Part shown: positions 33,893-43,241 of the stretch, piece after piece
How the letters are laid out: every line of letters begins with the position of its first letter
Position numbering within the stretch: position 1 is the stretch's first letter
Assembly (NCBI RefSeq): GCF_022668875.1
Contig: NZ_JAKGCR010000009.1
Coordinates: 62,001-126,000 of the forward strand
Direction of reading: 5' to 3'
DNA from: Domibacillus sp. PGB-M46
GTDB taxonomy: Bacteria > Bacillota > Bacilli > Bacillales > Domibacillaceae
Length of the DNA stretch: 64,000 nt
Program-made: the position numbers and the translations under genes
The notes under the pieces: generated by a model
What the model saw: the letters and a program-made list of their open reading frames with translations, nothing else
Told to the model about the DNA's origin: nothing
The model's database searches: none

Positions 33893-34214
33893 CTCTTCTT
33901 TTGCGCCAATACGGCAGCCGGAGTTTAAAATGCGATTGTACCTACTACTTCCTGTTCTTTTTCGGGTAAGATCTTGGCCTGTTCGACCCTTCTTTTTGAA
34001 CTTCTATGCTACAGAGGCATACAAAGGTTTTTTCGGGTAAGAATGGGCAAGTAAGATCTGACTGACTCTTTTCCCCCCTCTGTTCTTACCCTGAATCTGG
34101 CTTGATCTACATCGCAATCCTTACCCGTTTTCATCTCCAAACCTGTCGGTACTCTTCTCTCATTTCATCAGGAATTTGATTAGCTTCCTCCTCTTTATCT
34201 CTCTATTGTTTCCG

Positions 34215-34692
34215 GTATCCATTCTTTTTAAAAACAGCTCTTTTTAATGAATAATCCGGCTTCATGATTTCGTAATGATGGTGAGCCGCATGAAAATCCG
34301 CTAAATTTTTCCGATTTAAAATATACATCTGCACATGATTCCCTACAGATTGTGAAAACCGTCCTCCCTTACATCCAGATCCCGCCAGCTGGCATCCTGT
34401 AAAGACTTACGGCTACGATTGCCAAGATCATATATAATCTTGTCTTTAAAAATAACGAATAATTGGTACCACAGCTTTGTACTCTCCACCCTGCCGATAA
34501 AACGGCATTGCTCTCTCGTATGCCAACTGAAAGGCTAAGACAGCCGTGACTACATCTTTGCACTTGGATAAACGGACCTGACCGGCTGTTTGGGAGAGTT
34601 TCATAAATTCTTCTTATTACATCGCTTTTTAGGATCACCATGTTTCTGAGCAATTCCTTTAAGCCTTCTACTTTTTCCTGCATCACACTCAT
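34215..34692 (-). pseudogene. Decayed hypothetical gene
   Basis: Minus-strand frames carry protein-like text (EKVEGLKELLRNMVILKSD, then after shifts VQMYILNRKNLADFHAAHHH and YEIMKPDYSLKRAV) with stops between. The family is not recognised. 33893-34214 and 34693-35161 hold only repeats and short frames. Confidence 0.3.
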
Positions 34693-34791
34693 CTTCTTTC
34701 ATGACGTTATAGGCCTCTTCGCGGCTGAAAGAACAAAGGATCGAAAATGAAGCATCGGACACCAATTCTGTTGACATGCAAAAAGCTACTT

Positions 34792-34879
34792 ACGTCTGAC
34801 GCTTGAAAGTTAAGACCTATACTGGTGAAGATTTACTGTGTTAAATGTGTCAGACGTTCAAGGTTTCCATGTCAGACGT
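34792..34879. repeat. Three copies of a 9-mer, ACGTCTGAC / GTCAGACGT
   Basis: The inverted copy is at 34792-34800 and two direct copies at 34849-34857 and 34871-34879. It could be the end of a mobile element or a binding-site cluster; no gene is attached. Confidence 0.4.
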
Positions 34880-35161
34880 TTTCGGCAACCTCTTTACTTT
34901 AACGGCGTTCATCGCTTATCCAGCGTCATGAAGCGGTTATTCATTAACTTTCGGTCCGAAATCTTTTACATAACTATTGTTGTATCTTCTATCAGCCTAT
35001 TTTGAAATTTTTCATGCTCATAAAACCTTTTAATTTCATTTCCCTAAACAAACTGGTATCTAGCTTAATGAACCTTCATATAGACCTGTTGGATCAGGAA
35101 GCTGAGGCTGTACAGGTTGAACCCAAAACTGTGAATATTTAAAGACAGAACGCCCTCTGAC

Positions 35162-36040
35162 TCAGTTCATAAAATAATCTTTAATAAATTGATAAAATCG
35201 CTTGGCTGCTGGTGATATATATCTGCCCTCAACCCGGGCGAGCCCTATCACCCGATAAGAATTAGATGAGCGTATACGTATTCTTGAAACCCGGCTCCAG
35301 TCGATTCCTTTAAAATCTGGGATAAGCGTAACACCCAATCCAGCTGTCACAAACGCCACGATCGTGTGCACCTCTTCGCCTTCAAAAGTGATTTCCGGAC
35401 TTATCCCCGCTTCTTGAAACAATCTGTCTGTAATTCCCCGAATGCCGTTTCCTTTTTCTAAAAGCACAAACGTTTCATCAGCAAGCTCCCGTAACGTTAC
35501 GCTTTCGTACTGGGCCAGGCGGTGATCCGCGGGTACAATCAAAAACAATTCTTCCTTCCACAATTCGGTCCAATGGATTTGTTTAGTGTCCGGTGTTGAG
35601 GATACAAGACAAAAATCAATTTCTCCTGCTTCCAGCTGTTTTAGAAGCGAGTCGTTTCCATTTTGTTTAAAGCGGAATTTAACATTCGGGTATTCCGTTT
35701 GAAAAGACCTGACTAAGCTTGGAATCAGATACGTGCCCAGGGTAGGCATGAAGCCTAACGATATTTCTCCAAAGTCCGGGTCAAGCAAGTCCTGAATCTC
35801 CTGCTTTACCTCTTGAAATTCCTTCATAATCCGGTCTGCCCGATCCAGAAACAGCTGCCCATACTGATTTAGCTTAATAGTGCGTCCCTGCCGCTCAAAT
35901 AACGGAACACCGAGCTCCTCCTCAAGCTTCGCCATGGACCGGCTTAGAGCAGGCTGAGAAAGAGATAAAACCTCGGCTGCATTAGTGATGTGCTGCAAGC
36001 GTGCGACAACCCGAAAATATTCAATTTGCTGCCATTCCAT
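35162..36040 (-). CDS. LysR-family transcriptional regulator
   Basis: A protein of 292 residues with an N-terminal winged HTH (TNAAEVLSLSQPALSRSMAK, about 18-40) and a periplasmic-binding-like effector domain (about 90-290). It is divergent from sdhCAB, 187 bp away, with the inverted repeat TTGCATG-AATAA-CATGCAA between. Bacillus sdh operons are not usually flanked by a LysR gene, so control of sdh is a reasonable but unproven inference; it may only autoregulate. The effector is unknown. Confidence 0.88.
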   Translation of the reverse strand: MEWQQIEYFRVVARLQHITNAAEVLSLSQPALSRSMAKLEEELGVPLFERQGRTIKLNQYGQLFLDRADRIMKEFQEVKQEIQDLLDPDFGEISLGFMPTLGTYLIPSLVRSFQTEYPNVKFRFKQNGNDSLLKQLEAGEIDFCLVSSTPDTKQIHWTELWKEELFLIVPADHRLAQYESVTLRELADETFVLLEKGNGIRGITDRLFQEAGISPEITFEGEEVHTIVAFVTAGLGVTLIPDFKGIDWSRVSRIRIRSSNSYRVIGLARVEGRYISPAAKRFYQFIKDYFMN

Positions 36041-36085
36041 CCATGTCTCACCTCTTTATTAGAGTAACAATAGTATATACCTTTT

Positions 36086-36104
36086 TTGCATGAATAACAT
36101 GCAA
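36086..36104. promoter_or_regulatory. Candidate LysR operator
   Basis: TTGCATG-AATAA-CATGCAA, perfect 7-bp arms, in the lysR-sdhC intergenic region; it fits the palindromic T-N11-A-type design only loosely. Confidence 0.4.
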
Positions 36105-36226
36105 TTAATAAATTAGACATTATTATTCATCAGTCATATCATAAAACCTATAGAGACCGTTTAAACAAAGAAAAGGTTTTCTATTTTGCTCAATTCATGA
36201 GGTATTTTATTTGAGGGGGATCATGC

Positions 36227-36835
36227 ATGGCAACAAGCAAGGAATTTTTCTACCGGCGGCTGCATTCATTGTTGGGCGTCATTCCGGTCGGGGTTTTTTT
36301 AATTCAGCATTTGGTGGTCAATCACTTTGCGACAAAGGGACCGGAAGCATTTAATCAGGCGTCGCATTTTATGGAGAACCTGCCATTCCGTTACGCGCTT
36401 GAAGTATTTATTATTTTTCTTCCTATTTTATTTCATGCGATTTATGGACTGTATATTGCTTTTACAGCGAAGAACAATGTAAACCGGTACGGTTACTTCC
36501 GGAACTGGATGTTTACGCTTCAGCGTGTATCAGGCGTTGTCACTCTCGTTTTTATCGCCTGGCATGTATGGGAAACAAGAATTCAAGCTTTCTTTGGGGC
36601 AGAAGTAAACTATGACATGATGGCCAATATTTTAGATCATCCGGCTATGCTTGCATTCTATATTGTCGGAGTTCTTTCCACAGTCTTTCATTTCGCAAAT
36701 GGCTTGTGGACATTCGGCGTAAGCTGGGGCTTGACTGTTACTCCTCGTTCTCAAAGAATTTCAACATATGTCACATTGGGCATTTTTATCGCATTATCAT
36801 TGATTAGCATTCGTACCATTTTCGCTTTTGTTTAA
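36227..36835 (+). CDS. sdhC: Succinate dehydrogenase cytochrome b558 subunit SdhC
   Basis: A protein of 202 residues with five membrane segments, the Bacillus-type single anchor subunit that carries two hemes b and reduces menaquinone. Conserved histidines lie in RRLHSLLGV, IQHLVVNH, LFHAIYG, AWHVWE and VFHFANG, positions that serve as heme ligands in the family. The site GAGGGGG precedes ATG 36227. First gene of sdhCAB. Confidence 0.93.
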   Translation: MATSKEFFYRRLHSLLGVIPVGVFLIQHLVVNHFATKGPEAFNQASHFMENLPFRYALEVFIIFLPILFHAIYGLYIAFTAKNNVNRYGYFRNWMFTLQRVSGVVTLVFIAWHVWETRIQAFFGAEVNYDMMANILDHPAMLAFYIVGVLSTVFHFANGLWTFGVSWGLTVTPRSQRISTYVTLGIFIALSLISIRTIFAFV

Positions 36836-36865
36836 TTTGAACGTGTTAAATAAGGTGGGGTTTAG

Positions 36866-38632
36866 ATGAATAAAGGAAAAATTATCGTTGTGGGCGGCGG
36901 TTTAGCCGGATTAATGGCGACCATTAAAATTGCAGAAGCAGGAAAACAAGTAGACTTATTTTCACTCGTTCCGGTAAAGCGCTCTCATTCTGTTTGTGCC
37001 CAGGGCGGCATTAATGGAGCAGTCAATACAAAAGGAGAAGGAGATTCTCCCTGGGAGCATTTTGACGATACAGTGTACGGCGGGGACTTTCTTGCCAACC
37101 AGCCTCCGGTCAAAGCGATGACTGAAGCAGCACCAGGTATTATCCACCTGCTGGACCGGATGGGTGTTATGTTTAACCGTACACCGGAAGGGCTGCTGGA
37201 TTTCCGCCGTTTCGGCGGCACCCAGCACCACCGTACCGCTTTTGCCGGTGCGACTACCGGCCAGCAGCTGCTTTATGCACTCGATGAGCAGGTGCGCCGT
37301 TTTGAAGTACAAGGGCTTGTCACCAAATTTGAAGGCTGGGAATTCCTTGGTGCAGTTGTAGACGAAGAACAAATCTGCCGGGGAATTGTCGCTCAAAACT
37401 TAATAAGTATGGATATTCAAGCTTTCCCGGGTGATGCGGTGATTATGGCAACAGGCGGTCCCGGTATTATCTTTGGTAAATCTACGAACTCGATTATCAA
37501 CACAGGCTCGGCAGCGTCAATCGTTTATCAACAGGGCGTTCATTATGCGAACGGTGAGTTTATTCAAATTCATCCGACGGCGATTCCGGGAGATGACAAA
37601 CTTCGCTTAATGAGTGAATCGGCGCGCGGCGAAGGCGGACGTGTTTGGACATACAAAGACGGAAAGCCATGGTATTTCCTTGAAGAAAAGTATCCGGCCT
37701 ATGGAAACCTGGTACCGCGGGATATTGCCACTCGTGAAATTTTCGATGTATGTGTCAGCCAGAAGCTGGGCATTAACGGCGAAAACATGGTGTATTTAGA
37801 TCTCTCTCATAAAGACCCGCATGAATTGGATATAAAGCTTGGCGGTATCATTGAAATTTATGAAAAATTCATGGGTGATGACCCTCGTAAAGTGCCGATG
37901 AAAATCTTCCCTGCCGTTCATTACTCTATGGGCGGATTGTGGGTGGATTACGACCAGCAAACCAATATTCCAGGTCTTTTTGCGGCCGGGGAATGCGAAT
38001 ACTCACAGCACGGGGCCAACCGCCTCGGGGCCAATTCCCTTCTTTCCGCTATTTATGGCGGCATGGTAGCCGGCCCGAATGCAGTCCGCTATATTAACGG
38101 TCTCGAGAAAAGTGCCGATGCGGTTTCTTCCACTGTTTTCGATCAGCATGTGAAACAGGAACAAGCAAAATGGAACGATATTTTAGCTATGGGTAAAGGA
38201 ACAGAAAACGCCTATATTCTGCACAAAGAGCTTGGCGAGTGGATGACAGCCAATGTAACGGTTGTCCGTTATAACGATAAATTAAAAGAAACAGACAATA
38301 AAATTGTAGAGCTTCTAGAACGTTATCAACACATCGATATTAATGATACAGCCAAATGGAGCAACCAGGGAGCGGCCTTTACCCGCCAGCTTAAAAACAT
38401 GCTGCACTTGGCCCGCGTAATGACGATCGGTGCACTCAACCGGAATGAAAGCCGCGGCGCTCACTACAAACCTGAGTTCCCAGAAAGAAACGATGAGGAA
38501 TTTTTGAAAACAACCATGGCGGCCTTTACCGGTGAAAAAACGGCGCCAGCCTTCCATTATGAAGATGTGGATGTATCATTAATTGCTCCCCGCAAACGCG
38601 ATTACTCGAAGAAAAAGGAGGAGAAGGCATGA
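36866..38632 (+). CDS. sdhA: Succinate dehydrogenase flavoprotein SdhA
   Basis: A protein of 588 residues. The FAD dinucleotide fold (VVGGGLAGL) is at the N-terminus, the histidyl-FAD site lies in HSVCAQGGINGAVN (His about 45), and active-site segments ARGEGGR, HYSMGG and GANRLGANSLL follow. It oxidises succinate to fumarate at the cytoplasmic membrane face and passes electrons to SdhB. Its stop overlaps sdhB by four bases (ATGA). Confidence 0.95.
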   Translation: MNKGKIIVVGGGLAGLMATIKIAEAGKQVDLFSLVPVKRSHSVCAQGGINGAVNTKGEGDSPWEHFDDTVYGGDFLANQPPVKAMTEAAPGIIHLLDRMGVMFNRTPEGLLDFRRFGGTQHHRTAFAGATTGQQLLYALDEQVRRFEVQGLVTKFEGWEFLGAVVDEEQICRGIVAQNLISMDIQAFPGDAVIMATGGPGIIFGKSTNSIINTGSAASIVYQQGVHYANGEFIQIHPTAIPGDDKLRLMSESARGEGGRVWTYKDGKPWYFLEEKYPAYGNLVPRDIATREIFDVCVSQKLGINGENMVYLDLSHKDPHELDIKLGGIIEIYEKFMGDDPRKVPMKIFPAVHYSMGGLWVDYDQQTNIPGLFAAGECEYSQHGANRLGANSLLSAIYGGMVAGPNAVRYINGLEKSADAVSSTVFDQHVKQEQAKWNDILAMGKGTENAYILHKELGEWMTANVTVVRYNDKLKETDNKIVELLERYQHIDINDTAKWSNQGAAFTRQLKNMLHLARVMTIGALNRNESRGAHYKPEFPERNDEEFLKTTMAAFTGEKTAPAFHYEDVDVSLIAPRKRDYSKKKEEKA

Positions 38633-39390
38633 GCGAGCACAAAATGATTTCTTTTATTATTACACGTCAAGATACCGCTGATTCCACTCCCTATGAAGAA
38701 GAATTTGAAGTTCCGTACCGCCCAAATATGAACGTAATTTCCGCCTTGATGGAAATCCGGCGGAATCCTGTCAATAAAAAAGGGGAAAAAACAACACCCA
38801 TTGCATGGGATATGAACTGTTTAGAAGAAGTGTGCGGGGCTTGTTCCATGTATATTAATGGCAAGCCGCGACAGTCCTGCACAGCGCTTGTGGATAAGCT
38901 TGAGCAGCCGATTCGCCTGGCACCGATGAGTACCTTCCCGGTTGTCCGCGACCTTCAGGTTAACCGGAACCGTATGTTTGATTCACTCAAACGGGTAAAA
39001 GCCTGGGTCCCAATCGACGGCACATACGATCTTGGCCCGGGGCCGCGTATGCCTGAGAGAAAACGCCAGTGGGCTTATGAATTATCCAAATGCATGACCT
39101 GCGGCGTTTGTTTGGAGGCCTGCCCAAATGTAAACAGCAAATCTGATTTTATTGGCCCAGCCCCTCTCTCCCAGGTGCGTTTATTTAATGCCCATCCAAC
39201 AGGAGCAATGCATAAAGCAGAGCGTCTTGACGCCATCATGGGCGATGGCGGACTGACAAACTGCGGGAATTCCCAAAACTGCGTGCAGTCTTGCCCGAAA
39301 GGCATTCCGTTAACAACATCGATTGCCGCCTTAAACCGGGAAGCAACATTCCAGTCATTCCGTAATTTCTTCGGCAGTGATCAAGCCTAA
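38629..39390 (+). CDS. sdhB: Succinate dehydrogenase iron-sulfur subunit SdhB
   Basis: A protein of 253 residues with the [2Fe-2S] ligands in CLEEVCGACSMYINGKPRQSC (about 65-85) and the two C-terminal clusters in CMTCGVCLEACP (about 155) and CVQSCPKG (about 220). It relays electrons from FAD to the cytochrome b subunit. The four-base overlap with sdhA implies coupled translation. A terminator follows. Confidence 0.95.
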   Translation: MSEHKMISFIITRQDTADSTPYEEEFEVPYRPNMNVISALMEIRRNPVNKKGEKTTPIAWDMNCLEEVCGACSMYINGKPRQSCTALVDKLEQPIRLAPMSTFPVVRDLQVNRNRMFDSLKRVKAWVPIDGTYDLGPGPRMPERKRQWAYELSKCMTCGVCLEACPNVNSKSDFIGPAPLSQVRLFNAHPTGAMHKAERLDAIMGDGGLTNCGNSQNCVQSCPKGIPLTTSIAALNREATFQSFRNFFGSDQA

Positions 39391-39478
39391 TCAACAGTTC
39401 TGCAGAAAAAGCAGATGTTAGATCCTTCACGAGACAGGCAGATTTCATCTCGCCGGTACTTGTTCTATACAATAGAAA

Positions 39479-39568
39479 AATAAAAACGCCTTTAAGCTGC
39501 AAACGGATATGGGGTCAGTCCCGTCAGTCCCTATCAATGATCCGTAGACACTTAAAGGTGTTTTTTAT
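39479..39568 (+). terminator. Terminator of sdhCAB
   Basis: AAAAACGCCTTTAAG at 39481 and CTTAAAGGTGTTTTTT at about 39552 form a long-range stem with a T-run; the inner loop has a further GGAT/ATCC stem. Confidence 0.6.
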
Positions 39569-39660
39569 TTAAACAAAACACAGATAAAACCCGGATACTC
39601 CCATACAAAAGAAATAAGAGCCTGCTGCAGCAGCCCGCTCAAAGTAAGCAGCTGCACAGA

Positions 39661-40270
39661 TTAATACATTCCCTTATGTCCTCCTTCATACCTGGCCTGC
39701 TGCAGATACGTCCCTGCCCTCATCAAGCTGTACGCATAAAAAATCGCTTTTTTCCGAAAACGATCACTCAGCTGGTCAATTGATTCATCTAAAATATGCC
39801 GCCTTTTGTCCAGCTTCACCGGTGTAAATAATTCGAGCTGCTCGTATCCTGCCGCCCCCAGCCGGCTGCACACGATATGAACCTAGGTCACCGGCTGCCC
39901 GGGCTAATGCTTTTTAAGCAAAACAGCCGCACAAAATAACTGGACAGCTCTGCTGTTTGATTCGTGCTTCCCGGCAGCAGCACCTGGTGCCTGAAACCAT
40001 GGTCTTCAATATCCCGTGTGCAGGAAATGCCAAATGCAATCCTTGCTGCCGACACGCATGCTGGCGCAGGTGCATTGCCGCATCCTCTGTCATTTCCTTA
40101 ATGACAATGATGATTTCATCCGTCCGGTGATAACCACGCATTAAAATTTGCCCTTTAGAAAAAGATTTTTCGCGCGGTCCTGCTTTCTCGGAAAGAATAC
40201 TATAATCTATTCCCCATGCATAATAGTAAAGCTGCAATCTAAAATGCCGAATTTCTTTTTGAGCTTCCAC
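39661..40270 (-). pseudogene. UvrX/Y-family DNA polymerase relic
   Basis: The C-terminal part of a UvrX/ImpB-type polymerase survives in three frames: YYYAWGIDYSILSEK and SFSKGQILMRGYHRTDEI (from 40270), then IAFGISCTRDIEDHGFRHQV after a shift, then QLSDRFRKKAIFYAYSLMRA to the end at 39661. The N-terminal catalytic half is missing and two frameshifts break the rest. Such genes often accompany phages, SPbeta-like elements or plasmids. Confidence 0.75.
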
Positions 40271-40551
40271 TTATCTGCATGGGCAAGACAGACCTTTTAC
40301 CGCGTTTAGCTCTGTACCCCCCTCCTCTACTAGGGAGCAGACAGCAGCCGTTTCATTTGACTTTAATGCAGAATGGGCTTTTGATAGAAATGAGAAAACT
40401 TTCTCTTCCCCGCCAAAAGCCTCGTGTTATGGATGAACGAAAAAAAGAGGAAAATGGAACTTAAAGGTGAATAACCATAAAGGCGGAAGCTGGATAAAGC
40501 AGCGAAACTCCGACAATCGAAGAGGTAGTGCTTAATTGAGGAGGCAAGATC

Positions 40552-40989
40552 TTGAGCCGATATAAAAAACTAAGTCTGTCCGAATTTGAACGAATGGTCC
40601 ATTACCCTGCATATACACAAGACCCGAAGCAGCTAAATCAATTAAAAAAAGAATTTTTACATGCATCGATCAAAGCTTTTGGAGAAGATAAGTTTGGCCG
40701 GTTAAAAGAGGGCACGCGTAAAATGATAGAAAGAGTTTGTATGACTTCAGCTGACCGCGGTTTTTTCTATATGAAGAGAAAAGACTTTTTAAGTAGGAAT
40801 CACATTTCAGATAAAACGTTTCGAAATACGATGGGCGTTCTTCGTGAATCCGGTGTGATTGTTACCATCTATCAAGGTGCGGCTGCTCATAACGGCCGTG
40901 GTGAGCCTGTTCACCTTTTTGTGGATCACCCTTACTATCCTCACTGGCGGGATTCACTTGAGCTGACCAAGTACTTATCCGACAAATAA
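40552..40989 (+). CDS. Putative winged-helix DNA-binding protein
   Basis: A protein of 145 residues with a TTG start behind GAGGAGG. The centre (KRKDFLSRNHISDKTFRNTM, then GVLRESGVIVTIYQG) reads as a helix-turn-helix with a wing, and a His/Tyr/Trp-rich tail follows. No named family is recognised; plasmid- or phage-type replication or regulatory proteins have similar layouts. It lies next to the UvrX relic, supporting a mobile origin. Confidence 0.55.
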   Translation: MSRYKKLSLSEFERMVHYPAYTQDPKQLNQLKKEFLHASIKAFGEDKFGRLKEGTRKMIERVCMTSADRGFFYMKRKDFLSRNHISDKTFRNTMGVLRESGVIVTIYQGAAAHNGRGEPVHLFVDHPYYPHWRDSLELTKYLSDK

Positions 40990-41026
40990 GAAAATATCTG
41001 CAGAAAAATGAAGAAAGAAAAACAGT

Positions 41027-41057
41027 TGAATGCACAGTGCCTTAACTGTTTTTATAA
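41027..41057 (+). terminator. Intrinsic terminator
   Basis: AAAAACAGTT / AACTGTTTTT, ending the 40552-40989 gene. Confidence 0.7.
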
Positions 41058-41062
41058 GTCCA

Positions 41063-41094
41063 GACTGTCGAGAAAATCCCGGCAGTCTTTTTAT
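41063..41094. terminator. Intrinsic terminator
   Basis: AGACTG / CAGTCT arms with inner pairs and TTTTT on the plus strand; it abuts the stop of the DUF421 gene on the minus strand. Confidence 0.6.
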
Positions 41095-41095
41095 T

Positions 41096-41803
41096 CTAAC
41101 TTTCATGCTGTTTATCGTTTTTTCGGTCTATATACAGCGTTTGGTCTGGCTGCACTTCAGCATATAAGACATCTGAAAGAGAGGCAATTCCGGCTTGTGT
41201 TAATTGTTTATGAAGCCATTCCTTATTAAGATTTAACTTTTCTAAATTAGTTGTATTTACAGCGCCGTCTGATACAACTTCCGTTATAGTAGGCAGCAGT
41301 TTCTTTTCCGGATTAATCAGATTTATATCACCTTTTGTCACGGGTTGTTTGCTGTCTTTTTTCATTACAGAAAGCTTGCCTGTCGTTTCAAAAATGGCAT
41401 ACTCCACTTCTGTAATGGAAAAAATATTTTTTTGCCTCAGTAATGCATGCAGCGCATCTATATCTAAACTCACCTTGCGAAGCGGCTTTTCCATAATCTT
41501 GCCGTTCTTGATCAGAATAAGGGGTTCGCCATTCATAAGTTTTCTCGCTTTTTTCGATTTCAACACGATCCATCCCAACAAAAGCGTCAATACACTCCAT
41601 CCAATCAAGGAAATAACACCGTTCAAAATAGTTAGATTCTTATTGAAAGCAAGATTCCCCGCTACAGAGCCCATCGCAACGGCAGAAGCAAAATTAAAAA
41701 AGGTTATCTCTGAAAGTTCTTTTCTTTCCATCACCCTCATGAGAATGGATAAAGTAAGAAATGCCACTAATGTTCTAATGATTGTTTCCGTAGCGCCCAA
41801 CAA
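41096..41803 (-). CDS. DUF421 (YetF/YkjA-like) membrane protein
   Basis: A protein of 235 residues with three N-terminal membrane segments (about 5-80) and a cytoplasmic DUF421 domain: MERKELSEITFFNFASAVAM, GEPLILIKNGKI, DIDALHALLRQKNIFSITEV. Related proteins occur in spore-formers and some are spore-specific. Function unknown. It is a single gene. Confidence 0.85.
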   Translation of the reverse strand: MLGATETIIRTLVAFLTLSILMRVMERKELSEITFFNFASAVAMGSVAGNLAFNKNLTILNGVISLIGWSVLTLLLGWIVLKSKKARKLMNGEPLILIKNGKIMEKPLRKVSLDIDALHALLRQKNIFSITEVEYAIFETTGKLSVMKKDSKQPVTKGDINLINPEKKLLPTITEVVSDGAVNTTNLEKLNLNKEWLHKQLTQAGIASLSDVLYAEVQPDQTLYIDRKNDKQHES

Positions 41804-41994
41804 TTCTCCCCCTTTTTAACGGTATTATTTCCTGAAGCGGAAGAAATATTTATTTAAAAAAGTTTAGCACGGTTATATAAATAATTGGATTTATTATGAA
41901 TCATATGAGCCAGTATACAACTCTCCTATGACTGCCTATTGCCCAGAATAATTTTGTATAATGGAAACGATACGAATTAAAGGAGGCTCGCTCA

Positions 41995-42987
41995 ATGAAA
42001 AATGTATTTAAGGCTTTAGTAGTAGATAAGCAAGATGATCAATTTTCAGTCGGAATAAAAGACATTTCTTTAGAGGCTTTACCTGAAAGCGGTGTTTTGA
42101 TTAAGGTCCATTACTCGGGCATCAATTACAAAGATGGATTAGCGGCTGCGCCTGACGGAAAAATTGTAAAAAATTATCCGTTTGTACCGGGCATTGACTT
42201 GGTGGGAACAGTGGTTTCTTCCGAAGATCCTCGCTTTCAAGCGGGGGATGAAGTCATTGCAACAAGCTATGAAATAGGTGTTTCTCACTTTGGCGGTTAC
42301 AGTGAATATGCCCGAATTCCTGGAGATTGGATTTTACCCCTCCCCCAAAATTTAACATTAAAAGAAGCGATCGTATTAGGAACAGCAGGCTTTACAGCAG
42401 CATTATCGATACAAAGACTGGAGGAAAACGGGGTTTCGCCGGATAAAGGAAAAATACTTGTAACCGGTGCTACTGGTGGAGTAGGAAGCCTCGCTGTTTC
42501 CATGCTCGCTGCAAAAGGATACGAGGTGACAGCGAGCACCGGGAAATCTTCAGAATACGACTATTTATACGAGCTCGGCGCTAAGGAAGTGATCTCCCGG
42601 GAAGACGTATATAACGGAGAAATTAAGCCGTTAGCTAAACAAAAATGGGCAGGTGCAATTGATCCGGTTGGAGGACCTTCACTGGCCGCCATCTTAAGCC
42701 AGATTCATTACGGTGGTTCTGCAGCTGTAAGCGGATTAACGGGCGGAGGCAGCGTACCGACAAGTGTATTTCCTTTTATTCTTCGCGGGGTGAACCTGCT
42801 TGGTATTGATTCGGTGTATTGTCCAATGGATATTAGAAGAAAAGTTTGGGATCGCATGGCTGCAGACTTAAAGACCGACAAACTATTGAATTTTATCCAA
42901 CAAGAAATTTCAATGGAGCAATTGCCTGAGTATCTACCTACTATTTTACAAGGGAAAATCCGCGGCAGAATTATTGTGCGTATCTAG
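41995..42987 (+). CDS. YhdH/YhfP-type medium-chain oxidoreductase
   Basis: A protein of 330 residues with AAAGGAGG before ATG 41995. A zinc-free MDR enzyme: the N-terminal GroES-like part (SGINYKDGLAAAPDGKI, PFVPGIDLVG) and a nucleotide fold with VTGATGGVGSLAVSMLAAKG (about 155-174). It belongs to the quinone oxidoreductase/acryloyl-CoA reductase group (AcuI, YhdH, YhfP). The physiological substrate is unknown, acryloyl-CoA reduction being one possibility. Single gene. Confidence 0.88.
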   Translation: MKNVFKALVVDKQDDQFSVGIKDISLEALPESGVLIKVHYSGINYKDGLAAAPDGKIVKNYPFVPGIDLVGTVVSSEDPRFQAGDEVIATSYEIGVSHFGGYSEYARIPGDWILPLPQNLTLKEAIVLGTAGFTAALSIQRLEENGVSPDKGKILVTGATGGVGSLAVSMLAAKGYEVTASTGKSSEYDYLYELGAKEVISREDVYNGEIKPLAKQKWAGAIDPVGGPSLAAILSQIHYGGSAAVSGLTGGGSVPTSVFPFILRGVNLLGIDSVYCPMDIRRKVWDRMAADLKTDKLLNFIQQEISMEQLPEYLPTILQGKIRGRIIVRI

Positions 42988-43161
42988 ATGAGCTCGAATG
43001 TAGGATAGAGCACTACCGTTATATATGGAGACGGTAACAATGAAGGATTAATGGCGGGTACAAAACAAACCAAATGACCCGCAGCTTTGGCTTGTAGACC
43101 TAAATTACACACTTTCCAAACGGAAAGTCTGCTCTTTCATAGTATAGGATGCAAGCGAGGC

Positions 43162-43207
43162 CGGACCTTTAGCATACATTTAAATATGTTAAAGGTTCGT
43201 TTTTTCC
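43162..43207 (+). terminator. Intrinsic terminator
   Basis: ACCTTTAGCATA / TATGTTAAAGGT stem with CGTTTTTTCC tail, downstream of the MDR gene. Confidence 0.7.
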
Positions 43208-43241
43208 AAAAGTGATTAGTATATAAATGTAACTCCCAAAC

